Source: PGYR01 sp034670025
GTDB taxonomy: Bacteria > Bacteroidota > Ignavibacteria > Kapaibacteriales > UBA2268
Direction: 5' to 3'
DNA length: 64,000 nt
Assembly (NCBI GenBank): GCA_034670025.1
Contig: JAXMOE010000001.1
Coordinates: forward strand, 496,001 to 560,000
Every line of letters begins with the position of its first letter. The first letter of the stretch is position 1. The notes under the pieces were generated by a model, which searched no databases, was not told where the DNA came from, and worked only from the letters and a program-made list of their open reading frames with translations. The position numbers and the translations under genes were made by a program. Positions 35,556-44,242 of this stretch are shown here, one piece after another.

Positions 35556-36954
35556 TAAAAAAGTAAGAGTTGAAATATACTTTATTTTATATTTAGCTGC
35601 TTTAATCCTCTTGTTGCCTGATCTTAAGAGTGAAAAAGAAGAGAGTCAAGTTAAAGGTGTTGATATATCTTTATCTGTTGATAAATCTATTTTAAACTTG
35701 AGAATGCTAAAAAGAAACAGCAAGAATGAAATTATTAAATTTGATTCAACTAATAGGATTTTGTACAAAGGAGATTTCGACAATGTTGATTTTACTTATA
35801 CAGTGAGTGATATCAACAGGGGCGAAACTATAGAGTTGAGCAATTATACTAATACTAAAGAACAGTTTTTAATCAATGAAAACAGAGAAAAGGGCTTTAT
35901 AGATTTCAAATGGAATCCGAGTATGGATTTTAATTTTAATAAAACCTATTTGGTAAAACTTATCGCAACAGTAGAGAAAGAAGGTACAACCAAAACTGCT
36001 ACAACTCAATTTACTCTAAATACTTTATTTATCAATGAAGTTGTAAGTAATCAAGATGATGGGTCAGATTCAGATATTACTGATTTTAGTTTTTTAAATA
36101 GTCCTACTATTTCTATACCGACTAATCTTTCAAGTATAGATGCAAAAGTATATAAGAATCCAATTGTTACAATTGCAGATAATCAGTGGGAGAATTATGT
36201 TACTATATACAACATAACTTCTATCGATGACTTGGTAGGACCTCCCGTTGTTTCTGTTTCTGGAGATTCACTTTTGGGCGGGAGTGCAAAATTTGAAACT
36301 TCAGAAAATAATAGATTTATTTTCAGTGGAATTTCACCAACTTACGACACAATGAAAGTTAGTGTTAATATTACTAGAAAAGTAGATAATTCAAACTTCG
36401 CATTTGATTTCTTAGTAATACCAAAGCCACGAATCATTCCTGATATTCCAGAGACATTATATATCGGTGAAACCTATACTATTGACACCAAGCTCAATCA
36501 AGAAGAAATTCAAAATTCTTATACCACAATTAATTATGGTGCAGAACAAAAGACATATTACGACAATATATTAAAATTGACACCTACTTTAAAAATGTTA
36601 GATGAAAACCTTATATTAAAAAGATATGTTAATGGCAGAAAGTTAGATCAATATATCCTAAATATTAGACAAAAACCTAAACCTATTGTTGAAAATGTAT
36701 TTTTAGATGACGGTAGAATAGTAGTTAAAACCAAAACATTTAGTTTAAAGCGAAGTAGTAATTACATAGATACTATAATAAATAATAAAAATGTAGTGTT
36801 TAAAGATGTTATAGGTAAAAGTTATCATGATGACAAGTATCAATTTCAAACTTTTGAATCTAAAACAGTTAATACACCAGTAAGAGAAATTGAATTACAA
36901 TTAATTGATAAGTATAAAACTAAATCAAACAAAAAGCAATTTATTATCAAATAA
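35542..36954 (+). CDS. GldM-like periplasmic-domain protein with one N-terminal membrane helix
   Basis: 470 residues. A short cytoplasmic N-terminus with basic residues (KNNKKVRVE) is followed by one membrane helix (about 11-26) and then about 440 residues of polar, beta-rich extracytoplasmic sequence. By eye this is several immunoglobulin-like domains: SLSVDKSILNLRML, FTYTVSDINRGETIELSN, YIGETYTIDTKLNQ and PKPIVENVFLDDGRIVV. This is the layout of GldM (about 510 residues, domains D1-D4), the partner that inserts into the GldL pentamer. It overlaps the preceding GldL-like gene by 14 bases, as gldL and gldM are often adjacent. Sequence similarity to GldM is not clear-cut without a profile search. 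Confidence 0.55.
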   Translation: MTKNNKKVRVEIYFILYLAALILLLPDLKSEKEESQVKGVDISLSVDKSILNLRMLKRNSKNEIIKFDSTNRILYKGDFDNVDFTYTVSDINRGETIELSNYTNTKEQFLINENREKGFIDFKWNPSMDFNFNKTYLVKLIATVEKEGTTKTATTQFTLNTLFINEVVSNQDDGSDSDITDFSFLNSPTISIPTNLSSIDAKVYKNPIVTIADNQWENYVTIYNITSIDDLVGPPVVSVSGDSLLGGSAKFETSENNRFIFSGISPTYDTMKVSVNITRKVDNSNFAFDFLVIPKPRIIPDIPETLYIGETYTIDTKLNQEEIQNSYTTINYGAEQKTYYDNILKLTPTLKMLDENLILKRYVNGRKLDQYILNIRQKPKPIVENVFLDDGRIVVKTKTFSLKRSSNYIDTIINNKNVVFKDVIGKSYHDDKYQFQTFESKTVNTPVREIELQLIDKYKTKSNKKQFIIK

Positions 36955-37003
36955 ATTGTAACCAAAATTAACTTATAAACGTAAAGACAAACAAAAAATA
37001 TCA

Positions 37004-38335
37004 ATGAAAAAAACACTTTTATTTCTTTTAATTATCCCATTTATGTTGTCAGCCCAAATTTCTGGGCCTGGTTCTACACTTACACTTCAACAATGTATTG
37101 ATATAGCTCTAGAAAAAAACTTAGATTTACTAATAGATTCGGAAAGAATAGATGTAGCAAGAGCACAATTGAGAAGTGCATTTGGAGAATATCTACCAAC
37201 AATATCAGCAAATGCTGGATATAATAGACAGTTGAACAATCTTAGTCAATCTTTAGTTTTTGGGGATAGGGTAATAGAATCAAGTCAGAATCCAAACAGA
37301 TATAATGCGAATACTTTTGCAAGATTAACACTTTTCGACGGCTTTTCCAGAGAGTATAATTACTCTTCTGCAGATAATAATTTGGAATCAGTAAAATCAC
37401 GAAGAAATCACTTGAAAAGAAATATAAAAATTCAAGTTTATCGCGCGTATACTGAAGTTATTAGGAATCAACAAGTAGTCCGAATCAGACAAGATAATTT
37501 AGATTTGGGCAGGATTGATTTAAAAAAGATGAAAGCCCAATATGAAGCTGGCGTTTCTGCACTTCCTGAAGTGTATTCGCAAGAAGCTGATTTAGGAAAT
37601 TTAGAATTTGAACTTTTAAACTCTGAAAATACACTTTACAACTCTAAGGCAAATTTATTAAATATTATGGGAATTGAGCCAGATTTAGATGTGAATTTTG
37701 ATAACTCAAGTATTCCAAATAAAATTGAAGAGACTGAAGTTCAAAGCTTTTATAAAAATCACAATGATAAAGAAGAATTGATCCAAATTGCATTTGAGAA
37801 TAGGTTAGACTTAAAGTCTTATAATCTCACTACTAATGCAGCAAAAGCTGCAAAAAAAGCTAATGAAGGAAACTATTATCCTACTTTATCTGCAAGCACA
37901 GGATGGAGTTGGGCAAACACAGCAATAGATGATTTTGATGACAGAGGTAACTTTGCTGTGGGTCTTAATTTAAGTGTTCCAATTTTTAATAACTTTAGAA
38001 CTGATTTGCAAGTACAAAACGCAGAATTACAACTAAAGCAGTCAGAAATTGAGAAACTAAGACTTCAAAATCAAATTAGAAATGAAGTAATAACTTCACT
38101 TATGGGGTTAGAAACTTCTCAAAAACAATTAGTAATAACTGGTAAAACTCTTCAATTTTCAAAAAAGAATTATGAGAGTGCAAGTGAAAGGTACAAAGTT
38201 GGAGTTATACCAGCAATTGATTTACAGAGAGCAAATACACAATATATAAATACACAGCTTAATAGAGTTAACGCGATTTATAATTATTATAAATCTAAGA
38301 AAGAACTTTTAAATTCAATTGGTAAAATAGATTAA
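37004..38335 (+). CDS. TolC-family outer-membrane efflux protein
   Basis: 443 residues with a signal peptide (about 1-18, FLLIIPFMLSAQ). Two OEP repeats follow the TolC pattern: long coiled-coil helices (TLQQCIDIALEKNLDLLIDSERI near 25-50; PEVYSQEADLGNLEFELLNSENTLYNSKANLLNIMGIEPD) with beta-barrel strands between. It forms the outer-membrane duct for the adaptor and ABC exporter encoded just downstream. The next gene, an RDD protein, starts 10 bases away with a strong AAGGAG ribosome-binding site, so these genes probably form one operon. A 49-base gap upstream separates it from the GldM-like gene. Confidence 0.92.
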   Translation: MKKTLLFLLIIPFMLSAQISGPGSTLTLQQCIDIALEKNLDLLIDSERIDVARAQLRSAFGEYLPTISANAGYNRQLNNLSQSLVFGDRVIESSQNPNRYNANTFARLTLFDGFSREYNYSSADNNLESVKSRRNHLKRNIKIQVYRAYTEVIRNQQVVRIRQDNLDLGRIDLKKMKAQYEAGVSALPEVYSQEADLGNLEFELLNSENTLYNSKANLLNIMGIEPDLDVNFDNSSIPNKIEETEVQSFYKNHNDKEELIQIAFENRLDLKSYNLTTNAAKAAKKANEGNYYPTLSASTGWSWANTAIDDFDDRGNFAVGLNLSVPIFNNFRTDLQVQNAELQLKQSEIEKLRLQNQIRNEVITSLMGLETSQKQLVITGKTLQFSKKNYESASERYKVGVIPAIDLQRANTQYINTQLNRVNAIYNYYKSKKELLNSIGKID

Positions 38336-38345
38336 GGAGAATTGT

Positions 38346-38954
38346 ATGAATACACCAGAGAATTATTCGAATACACCTCAGGAAGGCACACCAGAATACG
38401 ATCAGTATATGAAAGATCAATTCGGTGAAGATTATGAATTAGGATATCGTGTTGGTTTTGGTAGAAGATTCGGTGCATACTTTATGGATTTTCTATTTAC
38501 TATTGTGATTTATATTGTATCAATGTTAGTTACAGGGGCATTTGAAGAGTTAATGCAGATAGATGATATATTTAACAATATGAATGCTTATATGCTAATT
38601 ATGCAAGACGCTACACTATTGGGGGTATTATTCACATTGCTCTACTATACTACAGAAATATTCTTTTCTGCATCACCCGGTAAAATGATTTTAGGGATAC
38701 GAATAGGAACAGAAGACAGGCACGTAGGTAATGTTGGTACTTTGTTAACAAGGTATTTATTTAAACATTCAAGTTCTATATTGACAGTACTAAGTTTAAT
38801 TATATTATTACCAATACTAAGTACATTGTCATCGTTAATTCAACTGACTATCGTAGTTGGTTTTTTCTTTACTTTATCAGTAAGAAGACAAGCGTTGCAC
38901 GACATACTCTCAAAAACAGCAGTTTACCACAAAGAAAACTTAAAACAATATTAG
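38346..38954 (+). CDS. RDD-family membrane protein
   Basis: 202 residues with three or four hydrophobic segments (about 45-66, 95-113, 150-185). The RDD signature residues appear in GFGRRFGAYFMDFLFTIV (near 36-53) and PGKMILGIRIG (about 110-120). Function of the family is unclear; some members are Na+/H+ transport-linked, others assist envelope traffic. The start is preceded by AAGGAGA at 38334-38340, five bases from the ATG. Its placement between tolC and the adaptor gene is the main clue to its role. Confidence 0.82.
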   Translation: MNTPENYSNTPQEGTPEYDQYMKDQFGEDYELGYRVGFGRRFGAYFMDFLFTIVIYIVSMLVTGAFEELMQIDDIFNNMNAYMLIMQDATLLGVLFTLLYYTTEIFFSASPGKMILGIRIGTEDRHVGNVGTLLTRYLFKHSSSILTVLSLIILLPILSTLSSLIQLTIVVGFFFTLSVRRQALHDILSKTAVYHKENLKQY

Positions 38955-38961
38955 GATTAAA

Positions 38962-40230
38962 ATGGCAAAAAAGACTTCAAAAGGAAAAATTATATTTTTT
39001 ACATTATTGATAGTATCAGTTGTTGCAGCTGGATTGTATATTTTTACTAAAGATAAAACACAAGCTATAACAGTTAGAACTCAAAAAGTTGAGAAAAAGA
39101 CTATCACCCAAAAGGTGAATGCCATTGGTAAACTAAAACCAGAGACTGAAGTTAAAATATCTTCTGAAGCGAGTGGTGAAATAATAAGTTTACCTGTTAT
39201 GGAAGGTGATACGGTTAAGAAAGGCCAGCTATTGGCGAGAATTAAACCAGATATTATTGAAACACAACTTCAACAATACCAAGCTGCACTTGACGCATCT
39301 AAAACTGACATTGATTATCAAAAATCATCTTTAGAAAGGGCAGAGTATGAGTTTGAAAGAATTAGAGATTTGTATAAGGATGAGTATGTATCCAAGCAAG
39401 ATTTGGATAGAGCGAAAACAAATTTGGATCAAAATAGAAGCCAGTATCAAAACGCATTGGCTCGTTACGAACAAGCAAAAGCATCACTGAAGCAAATACA
39501 AAGAAATGCATCAAGGACTACAATCAAATCACCGATTGACGGAATTGTGACTGCACTCAATGTTGAATCTGGCGAAAAGGTTCTTGGTACAGTCCAGAAC
39601 ATGGGGACAGAAATGATGATTATTTCAGATCTGAGTGTTATGAATACAAATGTTGATGTGGATGAAAATGATATTGTACTAATTAGTTTAGGTGATACTT
39701 CTAATATTGAAATTGACGCATTTCCTGATAAGGTTTTCAAAGGAGTTGTACAAGAAATTGGGCATTCGGCAAAGCTTTCTGCACAATCATCACAAGATCA
39801 AGTGACTAATTTTGAAGTCAAAATTAGACTTTTAGACTTAGACCCAAAAATGAGACCTGGAATGAGTTGTAATGTAGATATTGAAACTGAAACACGATCT
39901 GATGTAGTAGCTGTACCTTTACAATCTGTTACAGTTAGAGTCAGCAAAGGTGGTGACGAAGAAGCAAGTAAAATTAGAAAAGTAAGTGACGAACCAAAAA
40001 ATGAACCTAAGCCTCAAACCGTAGTCTTCGTGGTAGAAGGAGAATCAGTAAAGACTGTTAATGTTGAGACAGGAATCAGTGACCAAGGATTTATAGAGCT
40101 GACTTCAGGTTTGGAATCTGGTGCTGAAGTAGTTTCTGGTAGCTTTACTGCAATTAGTAAAGATCTATATGATGGTGCTAAGATAAAAGTTATGAATAGT
40201 GATATGAAAGCAAAGGCTAGAAAAAAGTAA
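38962..40230 (+). CDS. MacA/HlyD-type periplasmic adaptor
   Basis: 422 residues. An N-terminal membrane anchor (about 7-25) is followed by a split lipoyl domain (SGEIISLPVMEGDTVKKGQLLARI near 67-90, second half TTIKSPIDGIVTALNVESGEKV). Inserted between its halves is an alpha-helical hairpin (about 95-180, QYQAALDASKTDIDYQKSSLERAEYE), and beta-barrel and membrane-proximal domains follow. This is the order of MacA. It joins the ABC transporter to the TolC-type duct. The stop is followed by the ATG of the ATPase gene, sharing one base, so it is translated together with the transporter. Confidence 0.92.
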   Translation: MAKKTSKGKIIFFTLLIVSVVAAGLYIFTKDKTQAITVRTQKVEKKTITQKVNAIGKLKPETEVKISSEASGEIISLPVMEGDTVKKGQLLARIKPDIIETQLQQYQAALDASKTDIDYQKSSLERAEYEFERIRDLYKDEYVSKQDLDRAKTNLDQNRSQYQNALARYEQAKASLKQIQRNASRTTIKSPIDGIVTALNVESGEKVLGTVQNMGTEMMIISDLSVMNTNVDVDENDIVLISLGDTSNIEIDAFPDKVFKGVVQEIGHSAKLSAQSSQDQVTNFEVKIRLLDLDPKMRPGMSCNVDIETETRSDVVAVPLQSVTVRVSKGGDEEASKIRKVSDEPKNEPKPQTVVFVVEGESVKTVNVETGISDQGFIELTSGLESGAEVVSGSFTAISKDLYDGAKIKVMNSDMKAKARKK

Positions 40231-40937
40231 TGTCAGAAACAATAATTGATATACAAAACATTAGTAAAGTCTATGAAATGGGTTCGCAAAAAGTCCATGC
40301 AATAAGGGATATATCACTTAATATTAATAAGAATGAATATGTAGCTCTTATGGGGCCTTCAGGTTCTGGTAAGTCAACTTTGATGAATATATTAGGTTGT
40401 TTGGACACTCCAACTACTGGTATTTATAATTTTACAGGTACAAATGTACGTAGTTTAAATGATAACCAACTTGCGGAAATTAGGAATCGGGAAATTGGTT
40501 TTGTATTTCAAACATTTAACCTATTACCAAGAGCAACTGCATTAAAGAATATTGAACTTCCATTAGTTTACTCTGGAATTAGGAAAGCTGAAAGAACAGA
40601 AAGAGCCGAAAATGCCTTAAAAAGTGTTGGCTTAGATGACAGAATGGGACATAAACCTAATGAATTATCAGGTGGACAAAGACAAAGGGTTGCAATTGCA
40701 AGAGCTTTGGTAACGTCACCTTCAATTATTTTGGCCGATGAACCAACAGGGAACTTAGATACCAAAACTGGTAACGATATAATGAAATTGTTCGAAAATC
40801 TCTGGAAAAATGGAAATACTATCATTATAGTAACACACGAAGAAGAAATTGCACTTCATGCTAAAAGAATTATTAGACTGCGTGACGGCGTTGTTGAGTC
40901 AGATGAAATTAATGAAAATCAAGTAAAACTATCTTAA
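40230..40937 (+). CDS. ABC transporter ATPase, MacB/LolD family
   Basis: 235 residues. Walker A GPSGSGKST at 42-50, Q-loop FQTFNLLPRATALKN, signature LSGGQRQRVAIARAL, Walker B IILADEPTGNLD, and the H-loop in VTHEEEIA. Closest family pattern: the ATPase of MacAB/LolCDE-type mechanotransmission transporters. It is a separate polypeptide here, not fused to the permease as in E. coli MacB. It follows the adaptor gene with one shared base and is followed directly by the first of two permease genes. Confidence 0.95.
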   Translation: MSETIIDIQNISKVYEMGSQKVHAIRDISLNINKNEYVALMGPSGSGKSTLMNILGCLDTPTTGIYNFTGTNVRSLNDNQLAEIRNREIGFVFQTFNLLPRATALKNIELPLVYSGIRKAERTERAENALKSVGLDDRMGHKPNELSGGQRQRVAIARALVTSPSIILADEPTGNLDTKTGNDIMKLFENLWKNGNTIIIVTHEEEIALHAKRIIRLRDGVVESDEINENQVKLS

Positions 40938-42188
40938 ATGCTTTACGAACTTAAAGAATCAATCAAATTATCAATGGAAGCTCTTAACTCAAATAAGTTA
41001 AGGGCGTTTTTAGCTTCACTTGGTGTGGTGATTGGTATTTCTATAGTTATTATGATGGGTTGGTTGCTTGGTGGATTGGATAAAGCAATGCAGGACACTT
41101 TTTCTATTATTGGCACTGATATGCTTTTTGTAGATAAGTGGGATTGGACTGGAAATTCAAATTGGCGTGATACGAGGAATAGAAAAGATATTACATTGAA
41201 TCAGGCAGAATTGTTAAAAGATTTACATGGTACAGCAGAATATGTGATTCCCAGTATTAATCAATGGGGTACAACCATAAAATATGATGGTGAAACTTAC
41301 CAGGGTATGACGACGGTTGGTACAACAGCTGAAAATGCTATGACTCCAGTTGGTAATTTGCTAATGGGTAGATACTTTAATGAATTTGAAGAAAAGTATG
41401 GTTCTAATGTAATTGTTTTGGGACACATGGTGTATAGTACGGTTTTCAGAGGTGAAAACCCTATAGGGGAGACTGTAAAGTTAAATGGAAGACCATTTCG
41501 AGTTATTGGTGTCGTCAAAAAGAGAGGGACTATGTTCTTCGATTTCATAGATAGGCAGATGTTTATTCCATTGAAAAAATATGCAGCTATTTGGAGCGTA
41601 AATAAGCGATCTATGTCAATTGGTATCAAAGCTGGTTTAGATAATGACTTAGATGAAGTCAGGACAGAAACAATTGGATTAATGAGAATTATAAGAAATT
41701 TAGGGCCAAACGAACCAAACGATTTTTCAATTAATGAAACTAAGGCTTTTGAGAAATCTATAGAAAGTATTCGGTTAACAGTCTATACCGTTGGAATTGT
41801 GATGACTTCATTGTCATTTATAGTTGGCATCATTGGTATTATGAATATAATGTTTGTGACTGTTACTGAAAGAACAAAAGAAATAGGCATACGTAAATCC
41901 CTCGGTGCAAAGAAACGATCAATATGGACACAATTCTTAGTTGAATCTGCATTTTTGTGTTTAATTGGTGCAGTGTTTTCATTGATTATATGTTCTGGAA
42001 TTGCTTATTTGGCTGCTACATATTTACCAGAATATTTTCCTGAGTTATCATTCTTATTGCCAACCTTACCAACTGAATTATTTGTAATTGCTGCAATTGT
42101 TTCGATAGTTGTTGGTTTGTTAGCAGGTATAATTCCAGCCATTAGAGCATCTAATTTAGACCCAGTTGAAGCATTGAGGTATGATTAG
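40938..42188 (+). CDS. FtsX/MacB-type ABC permease 1
   Basis: 416 residues. An N-terminal helix (NSNKLRAFLASLGVVIGISIVIM) is followed by a large periplasmic MacB core domain (about 55-280) and three C-terminal helices ending in LAGIIPAIRASNLDPVEALRYD. This is the standard four-helix MacB/LolE permease. It precedes a second, similar permease with no intergenic bases. The export substrate is unknown; possibilities are peptides, lipoproteins or antibiotics. Confidence 0.93.
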   Translation: MLYELKESIKLSMEALNSNKLRAFLASLGVVIGISIVIMMGWLLGGLDKAMQDTFSIIGTDMLFVDKWDWTGNSNWRDTRNRKDITLNQAELLKDLHGTAEYVIPSINQWGTTIKYDGETYQGMTTVGTTAENAMTPVGNLLMGRYFNEFEEKYGSNVIVLGHMVYSTVFRGENPIGETVKLNGRPFRVIGVVKKRGTMFFDFIDRQMFIPLKKYAAIWSVNKRSMSIGIKAGLDNDLDEVRTETIGLMRIIRNLGPNEPNDFSINETKAFEKSIESIRLTVYTVGIVMTSLSFIVGIIGIMNIMFVTVTERTKEIGIRKSLGAKKRSIWTQFLVESAFLCLIGAVFSLIICSGIAYLAATYLPEYFPELSFLLPTLPTELFVIAAIVSIVVGLLAGIIPAIRASNLDPVEALRYD

Positions 42189-43418
42189 ATGAATATACTA
42201 GAAAGCATAAAAATGGCAATTGATTCCATTTTTGCCCATAAGCTCCGAACATTTCTTACACTACTTTCGGTAGCAATTGGTGTTTTTGCAATTATGGGTT
42301 CTGGCTCTTTAGTTTCTTCAGTAGATGAGACAGTGGAAACAGAAATGGCAAACCTAGGAGAAAATTCATTTAGAATTACTAGAATGCCGTCTGTTCAAAC
42401 CAGTAGAGACAGTTGGAGAAAGTATAGAAAAAGAGAAAGAATAAACTACAAACAATACACTGAACTTAGAGAGAAAATTGGATCTATGGCATTTGTTAGT
42501 GTAGAATGTTCAAATGGGGGAATGTTGATTAAATATAATGATTTTAATACAGATCCTGATGTTGAGCTAATTGGTGCTAATGACGTTTACTTCAATATTA
42601 ACGATAGAGATGTCCCTTTAGGCAGAGCTCTAACTGAAGCAGATATACAATTCGACAGAAAAGTAGCAGTAATTGGAAATGACGTAAAGAACAAGTTGTT
42701 CAAACAAATATCACCACTAAACAAAGAAATAAAAATTGGTAATCAGACTTACGAAGTAGTCGGTGTACTTGATGAAAAAGGAGCAATATTAGGTCAGAGT
42801 CAAGACAATCAAGTGGTTATTCCAATTACAATATTCAATAAGTACTATAGTAGTTGGTGGGAATCACTCGATATAAAAATCAAAGCTTTTAATCGTGAAG
42901 GTTTTGACTATGTGCTAGATGAGTCTATTGGTGCCCTGAGAGTCATAAGAGGTGATAAACCCTGGGAAGATAGTAGTTTTGAGATAGAGACTAATGAGTC
43001 ATTGACTCAACAATTCTCTGGTCTTACTGGCTATTTGTCTTACTTTGGACTTTTGGCTGGATTTTTTGCTCTTGCTGCTGCTGGAGTTGGAATAACTAAT
43101 ATTATGCTTGTAGCAATAAAAGAAAGAACAAGAGAAATAGGACTCAGAAAAGCATTGGGTGCTAAAAGAATATGGATTACACTTCAATTTCTCGTTGAAA
43201 CAATGACAATTACGAGTATTGGAGGTATAATTGGTATGCTTCTTGGTTATCTGATGTCTGCTTTAGTAAGTTTGATTTTCGGTTTGAAAATAATAATACC
43301 CATTGATTGGATATTGATAAGCTTTGGAATAACAACTGTTCTTGGTTTAATATCAGGACTTTATCCAGCCTTCCGTGCAGCAAGTTTAGACCCAATTGAA
43401 TCACTTAGATACGAATAA
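42189..43418 (+). CDS. FtsX/MacB-type ABC permease 2
   Basis: 409 residues and the same plan as the preceding gene: helix 1 at about 19-40 (LRTFLTLLSVAIGVFAIMGSGSL), a periplasmic core, and three C-terminal helices ending in LISGLYPAFRAASLDPIESLRYE. The two are clear paralogues sharing one ATPase gene, so the transporter is probably a heterodimer of permeases on an ATPase homodimer, as in LolCDE. The stop is two bases from the end of the opposing uracil-DNA glycosylase gene. Confidence 0.93.
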   Translation: MNILESIKMAIDSIFAHKLRTFLTLLSVAIGVFAIMGSGSLVSSVDETVETEMANLGENSFRITRMPSVQTSRDSWRKYRKRERINYKQYTELREKIGSMAFVSVECSNGGMLIKYNDFNTDPDVELIGANDVYFNINDRDVPLGRALTEADIQFDRKVAVIGNDVKNKLFKQISPLNKEIKIGNQTYEVVGVLDEKGAILGQSQDNQVVIPITIFNKYYSSWWESLDIKIKAFNREGFDYVLDESIGALRVIRGDKPWEDSSFEIETNESLTQQFSGLTGYLSYFGLLAGFFALAAAGVGITNIMLVAIKERTREIGLRKALGAKRIWITLQFLVETMTITSIGGIIGMLLGYLMSALVSLIFGLKIIIPIDWILISFGITTVLGLISGLYPAFRAASLDPIESLRYE

Positions 43419-43420
43419 AA

Positions 43421-44242
43421 TTACTCGTCTAAGAGTGTTTTTAATTTCTTCATATCTTCCCAAACAGCTCTTTTAAGATTAGAATTACGCAACAAGGCAG
43501 CAGGGTGATAAGTTATCATTAATTTCTTTCCTCTGTATTCTAATATTTCGCCACGAACATCTTTCATTACATTCTTAGTCTTCAACAGAGTGTCGGTTGC
43601 GGTCAACCCAAGGGATAATATATATTTAGGGTCTATCAACTCTATTTGCTTATGTAGATAAGATTCGCAAGTTTCAACTTCACTTGCCGATGGTTTTCTG
43701 TTGTTTGGAGGGCGGCATTTTATGATATTAGCTATGAATACGTCATCTCTACTGAGACCAATAGATTCTAAAATCTTAGTTAATAATTTCCCAGACCTAC
43801 CAACAAATGGTTCACCTTTTAAATCCTCATCTCTTCCTGGAGCTTCACCAATAATTACTAAATCAGCGTTGGGGTCACCCGTACCAAATACAAAATTAGT
43901 CCTTGTGTGACCTAACTCGCATCGAAGGCAATCTTGTATTTTGTCGTTAAGAACCTCTAATGACTTAGATTCGTTCCAATCATTTTCAACCGAATCATGC
44001 TGGATTTTAGCTTTCTTAACTTCAGTTTTAACTTCTGAAACATCCTTCTTTTCAATATTTTCAACTTTTTTCTTTTTCATCATATTCTCAGAAGTTTTAA
44101 CTTTTGTTTGTATAACAGGACTATTATCAATTTCAATTTTAAAATCAAATTTCTCATCGAAAATTATATTCTCGCCATAAGTTAATTGAGATTCAATATA
44201 GTCCACAATATTTTTTTTTAGATTACTCAAAATCCAAATCAC
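43421..44242 (-). CDS. Uracil-DNA glycosylase, type-4 (Fe-S) family, with N-terminal extension
   Basis: Removes uracil from DNA. The 4Fe-4S cysteines are C105, C108, C176 and C192 (CLRC, IIKCRPP, ETCESYL). The active-site motif is GEAPGRDED (132-140), and the second motif is HPAALLRNSNL near the end. The first 90 residues are not part of the classical enzyme: a helix and then a Lys/Glu-rich linker (MMKKKKVENIEKKD). The start is uncertain. GTG at 44242 has an AGG too close for a ribosome-binding site, while TTG at 44230 has it at a better distance of about ten bases. It overlaps the end of hutH by 20 bases (or 8). Confidence 0.88.
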   Translation of the reverse strand: MIWILSNLKKNIVDYIESQLTYGENIIFDEKFDFKIEIDNSPVIQTKVKTSENMMKKKKVENIEKKDVSEVKTEVKKAKIQHDSVENDWNESKSLEVLNDKIQDCLRCELGHTRTNFVFGTGDPNADLVIIGEAPGRDEDLKGEPFVGRSGKLLTKILESIGLSRDDVFIANIIKCRPPNNRKPSASEVETCESYLHKQIELIDPKYILSLGLTATDTLLKTKNVMKDVRGEILEYRGKKLMITYHPAALLRNSNLKRAVWEDMKKLKTLLDE

